Assembly: GCA_026389975.1 (NCBI GenBank) | Contig: JAPLGV010000055.1 | Span: 1 to 7,168, forward strand | From: Chloroflexota bacterium | Lineage (GTDB): Bacteria > Chloroflexota > Anaerolineae > Anaerolineales > Villigracilaceae | Length of the DNA stretch: 7,168 nucleotides | Reading direction: 5' to 3' | In this document: in pieces, positions 6,230 through 7,168 of the stretch | How the letters are laid out: each line of letters opens with the position of its first letter | How positions within the stretch are numbered: the stretch's first letter is position 1 | Notes under the pieces: generated by a model | What the model was told of the DNA's origin: nothing | Databases searched by the model: none | The model's input: only the letters and a program-made list of their open reading frames with translations | Position numbers and translations under genes: made by a program

Positions 6230-6640
6230 TCGAACATCCTCTTTCCGCACATCTCCCTGAACTGCCACGTGTCGGTGGAACTGGTGGATTCGTCCGGGGA
6301 GGCCGAACGGTGCGAGTTCACGCTTGTCACGGGGAAGCAGGCTGATTTCAAAAGCGGCCTGCTGGACGAGAATACCCCGCTGGGCATTGCTCTGCTGGGT
6401 CACCGCGCCGGGGAGACGATCCCATACCAGGTGGGCGACCTGACGGGGGTGCGCATCCTGGCAGTGGAGGGCGGGGACGGGTCGATCCAATCGGATGCCG
6501 CCGAGAAACGCCGGGCGGCTGTCCGAAAGGCTGTCGCGCAGTCGGAGATTACCAACCAGATGATTTTTTCCACTGCCAGCGGCAGTAAATGGGGCGATTA
6601 CGAGGTGGATATGGATAAATTGCTGAAAGACGAGGAGTAG
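6224..6640 (+). CDS. Stand-alone GreA/GreB C-terminal-domain protein
   Basis: A 138-residue protein. Residues about 10-82 match the C-terminal FKBP-like domain of transcript-cleavage factors GreA/GreB: CHVSVELVDSSGEAE, then EFTLVTGKQADFKSGLLDEN, TPLGIALLGHRAGETIPYQV and a closing beta strand GVRILAVE. In Gre factors this domain docks on the RNA polymerase secondary-channel rim. The N-terminal coiled coil that carries the catalytic acidic tip is absent, so cleavage activity is not expected and a role as a polymerase-binding competitor or regulator is conceivable. A charged tail (about 92-138) contains FSTASGSKWGDYEVD, which I do not recognise. ATG 6224 was chosen over TTG 6173 because the extra 17 residues would be encoded by the dispersed element; its ribosome site (ACGGGG) is weak. 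It diverges from the exporter operon and converges on the GNAT gene. Confidence 0.8.
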   Translation: MESNILFPHISLNCHVSVELVDSSGEAERCEFTLVTGKQADFKSGLLDENTPLGIALLGHRAGETIPYQVGDLTGVRILAVEGGDGSIQSDAAEKRRAAVRKAVAQSEITNQMIFSTASGSKWGDYEVDMDKLLKDEE

Positions 6641-6660
6641 GTCACGCTTAAAGCGTGACC
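6640..6660. terminator. Hairpin between the converging GreA-like and GNAT genes
   Basis: Perfect arms GGTCACGCTT (6640-6649) and AAGCGTGACC (6651-6660), overlapping the last base of the GreA-like stop codon. In practice this is an 8-bp GC-rich stem with a TTAAA loop. Neither side has a U-tract, so it may act as a weak bidirectional terminator or a 3'-end stabiliser. A second, looser nested hairpin (ATGACC 6672-6677 with GGTCAT 6700-6705, inner CCCGA/TCGGG) overlaps the GNAT stop. Confidence 0.55.
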
Positions 6661-6701
6661 ACAGCTACAACATGACCCCCGATTTCGGGCACGGCGGCCG
6701 G

Positions 6702-7112
6702 TCATCTTGCCTCCAATTGTTTCCGATAGAAGCGGAAGCGTTTGTAAATTTTGGCGCCCATGCGGTGGGCTAGCAGGAAAGTGTCCAGGTTGTCTTCGCC
6801 GGTGAGGGACAGGTCGGCCCACTGGTAGCCCTTGGCGGCCGCGCGACGGGCCATCTCGTCGAACAGGAGCACACCCGCGCCCGTGTCCCAGTGTTCGGGG
6901 ACCACGGCGATGCTTTTCACCGCCTGGCATTTCGGCTTGAGACGGGCATATTTCGCCAGCCGCAGGGTGTCCCAGGGATGGCGCAGGCCGTTGAGGTGGA
7001 TGAGTACCTCGTTCATGGTGGGAATGCCGGGAAACCAGCCCACGACTTTGCCGTCCACATCAGCAAACAAGATGAGTTCGGGGTCAATGAACTCCAGTGC
7101 CGGCAAAATCAT
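6702..7112 (-). pseudogene. GNAT-family acetyltransferase, apparently N-terminally truncated
   Basis: The 136 residues visible resemble the C-terminal half of long (about 370-residue) GNAT proteins in which a similar 'DPxLxLxAxVDGKxVGF' opening follows a large N-terminal region. Here FIDPELILFADVDGKVVGWFPGIP is followed by LNGLRHPWDTLRL. A motif-A-like segment SIAVVPEHWDTGAGVLLFDEMARRA comes next, with Trp where GNAT enzymes usually have Arg/Gln in the pyrophosphate loop. The end, GEDNLDTFLLAHRMGAKIYKRFRFYRK, is characteristic. No N-terminal part is present: upstream of ATG 7112 the frame continues only about 12 codons to a TAG at 7151-7149 inside the dispersed element. There is no clear ribosome site. 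It could be a decayed remnant cut by the element, or a minimal expressed domain. Acetyl-CoA binding alone might survive. The family call is good; pseudogene status is inferred. Confidence 0.65.
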
Positions 7113-7115
7113 GGC

Positions 7116-7157
7116 TTCGATGCCCCGTCGCCCGTCCGAGAACCGGGACTACCACGC
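7116..7157 (-). repeat. Dispersed stem-loop element, copy 3, with partial tandem unit
   Basis: On the minus strand this copy has GCGTGGTAGTCCCGGTTC, then TCGGACGGGCG, then ACGGGGCATCGAA. It equals copy 2 except for about 7 extra bases before ACGGGGCA. CCCG and CGGG again pair around a 9-nt loop (GTTCTCGGA). Bases 7158-7168 begin another unit (TCCCGGTTCCC on minus), giving a period of 20 bp, so more copies may lie beyond the edge. The element ends 3 bp before the GNAT ATG. Confidence 0.8.
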
Positions 7158-7168
7158 GGGAACCGGGA

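Noticed and set aside
6077..6490. Minus-strand open frame opposite the GreA-like gene
   Set aside because: It has no domain or ribosome site, and the plus-strand frame there carries a clear Gre C-terminal domain.
6173..6640. Longer start of the GreA-like gene at TTG 6173 (or GTG 6197)
   Set aside because: The added residues come from the dispersed element and a putative -10 lies downstream of TTG 6173; ATG 6224 is the most economical start.
7116..7168. CRISPR array suggested by short repeats at the right edge
   Set aside because: The period is only 20 bp, units are divergent, and there are no spacers or cas genes in view.

Overview
The window looks like a chromosomal segment from a fairly GC-rich bacterium. 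The MacB-type permease, the Gly/Thr/Asn-rich adaptor without a visible outer-membrane partner, and the small GreA-domain and GNAT proteins recall Chloroflexota (Anaerolineae-like) genomes. That placement is an impression from protein style, with no marker gene to confirm it.

Layout. Positions 1-5965 hold six genes, all on the minus strand. In transcription order they are an HlyD/MacA-type periplasmic adaptor (5965-4487), a MacB/LolD-type ABC ATPase (4472-3789), a MacB/FtsX-type permease (3792-2542) and a 213-residue four-helix membrane protein of unknown function (2524-1883). These four are tightly spaced and form one operon. It ends at a hairpin (1820-1876). After a repeat-rich AT-richer gap of about 285 bp come an OmpR-family response regulator (1596-931) and, 3 bp after its stop, a sensor histidine kinase (927 to the window edge, C-terminal ATPase domain cut off). 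Right of 5966 is a regulatory gap. Beyond it are two converging small genes: a stand-alone GreA/GreB C-terminal-domain protein on plus (6224-6640) and an apparently N-terminally truncated GNAT acetyltransferase on minus (7112-6702), with a hairpin between their ends.

How it may work together. The gene set matches a signal-responsive tripartite-type ABC exporter (adaptor, ATPase, permease, accessory membrane protein) controlled by a two-component system. The best support is upstream of the adaptor: four RTGG-centred half-sites at 10-11 bp spacing (6021-6060) end 9 bp before a TATCTT -10 candidate. This is the architecture expected for activation by an OmpR/PhoB-type regulator, and such a regulator is encoded just downstream of the exporter.

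Most unusual signal. A dispersed element of about 31-42 bp (core TAGTCCCGGTTC ... ACGGGGCA) occurs three times: 1835-1865, 6195-6229 and 7116-7157, with a partial tandem unit at the right edge. All three copies can form a CCCG-N9-CGGG stem-loop. Two copies sit immediately at the 5' ends of the GreA-like and GNAT genes, and one lies in the loop of the exporter operon's terminator. I do not see a wholly new multi-gene system; the repeat element and the operator array are the parts worth following up.
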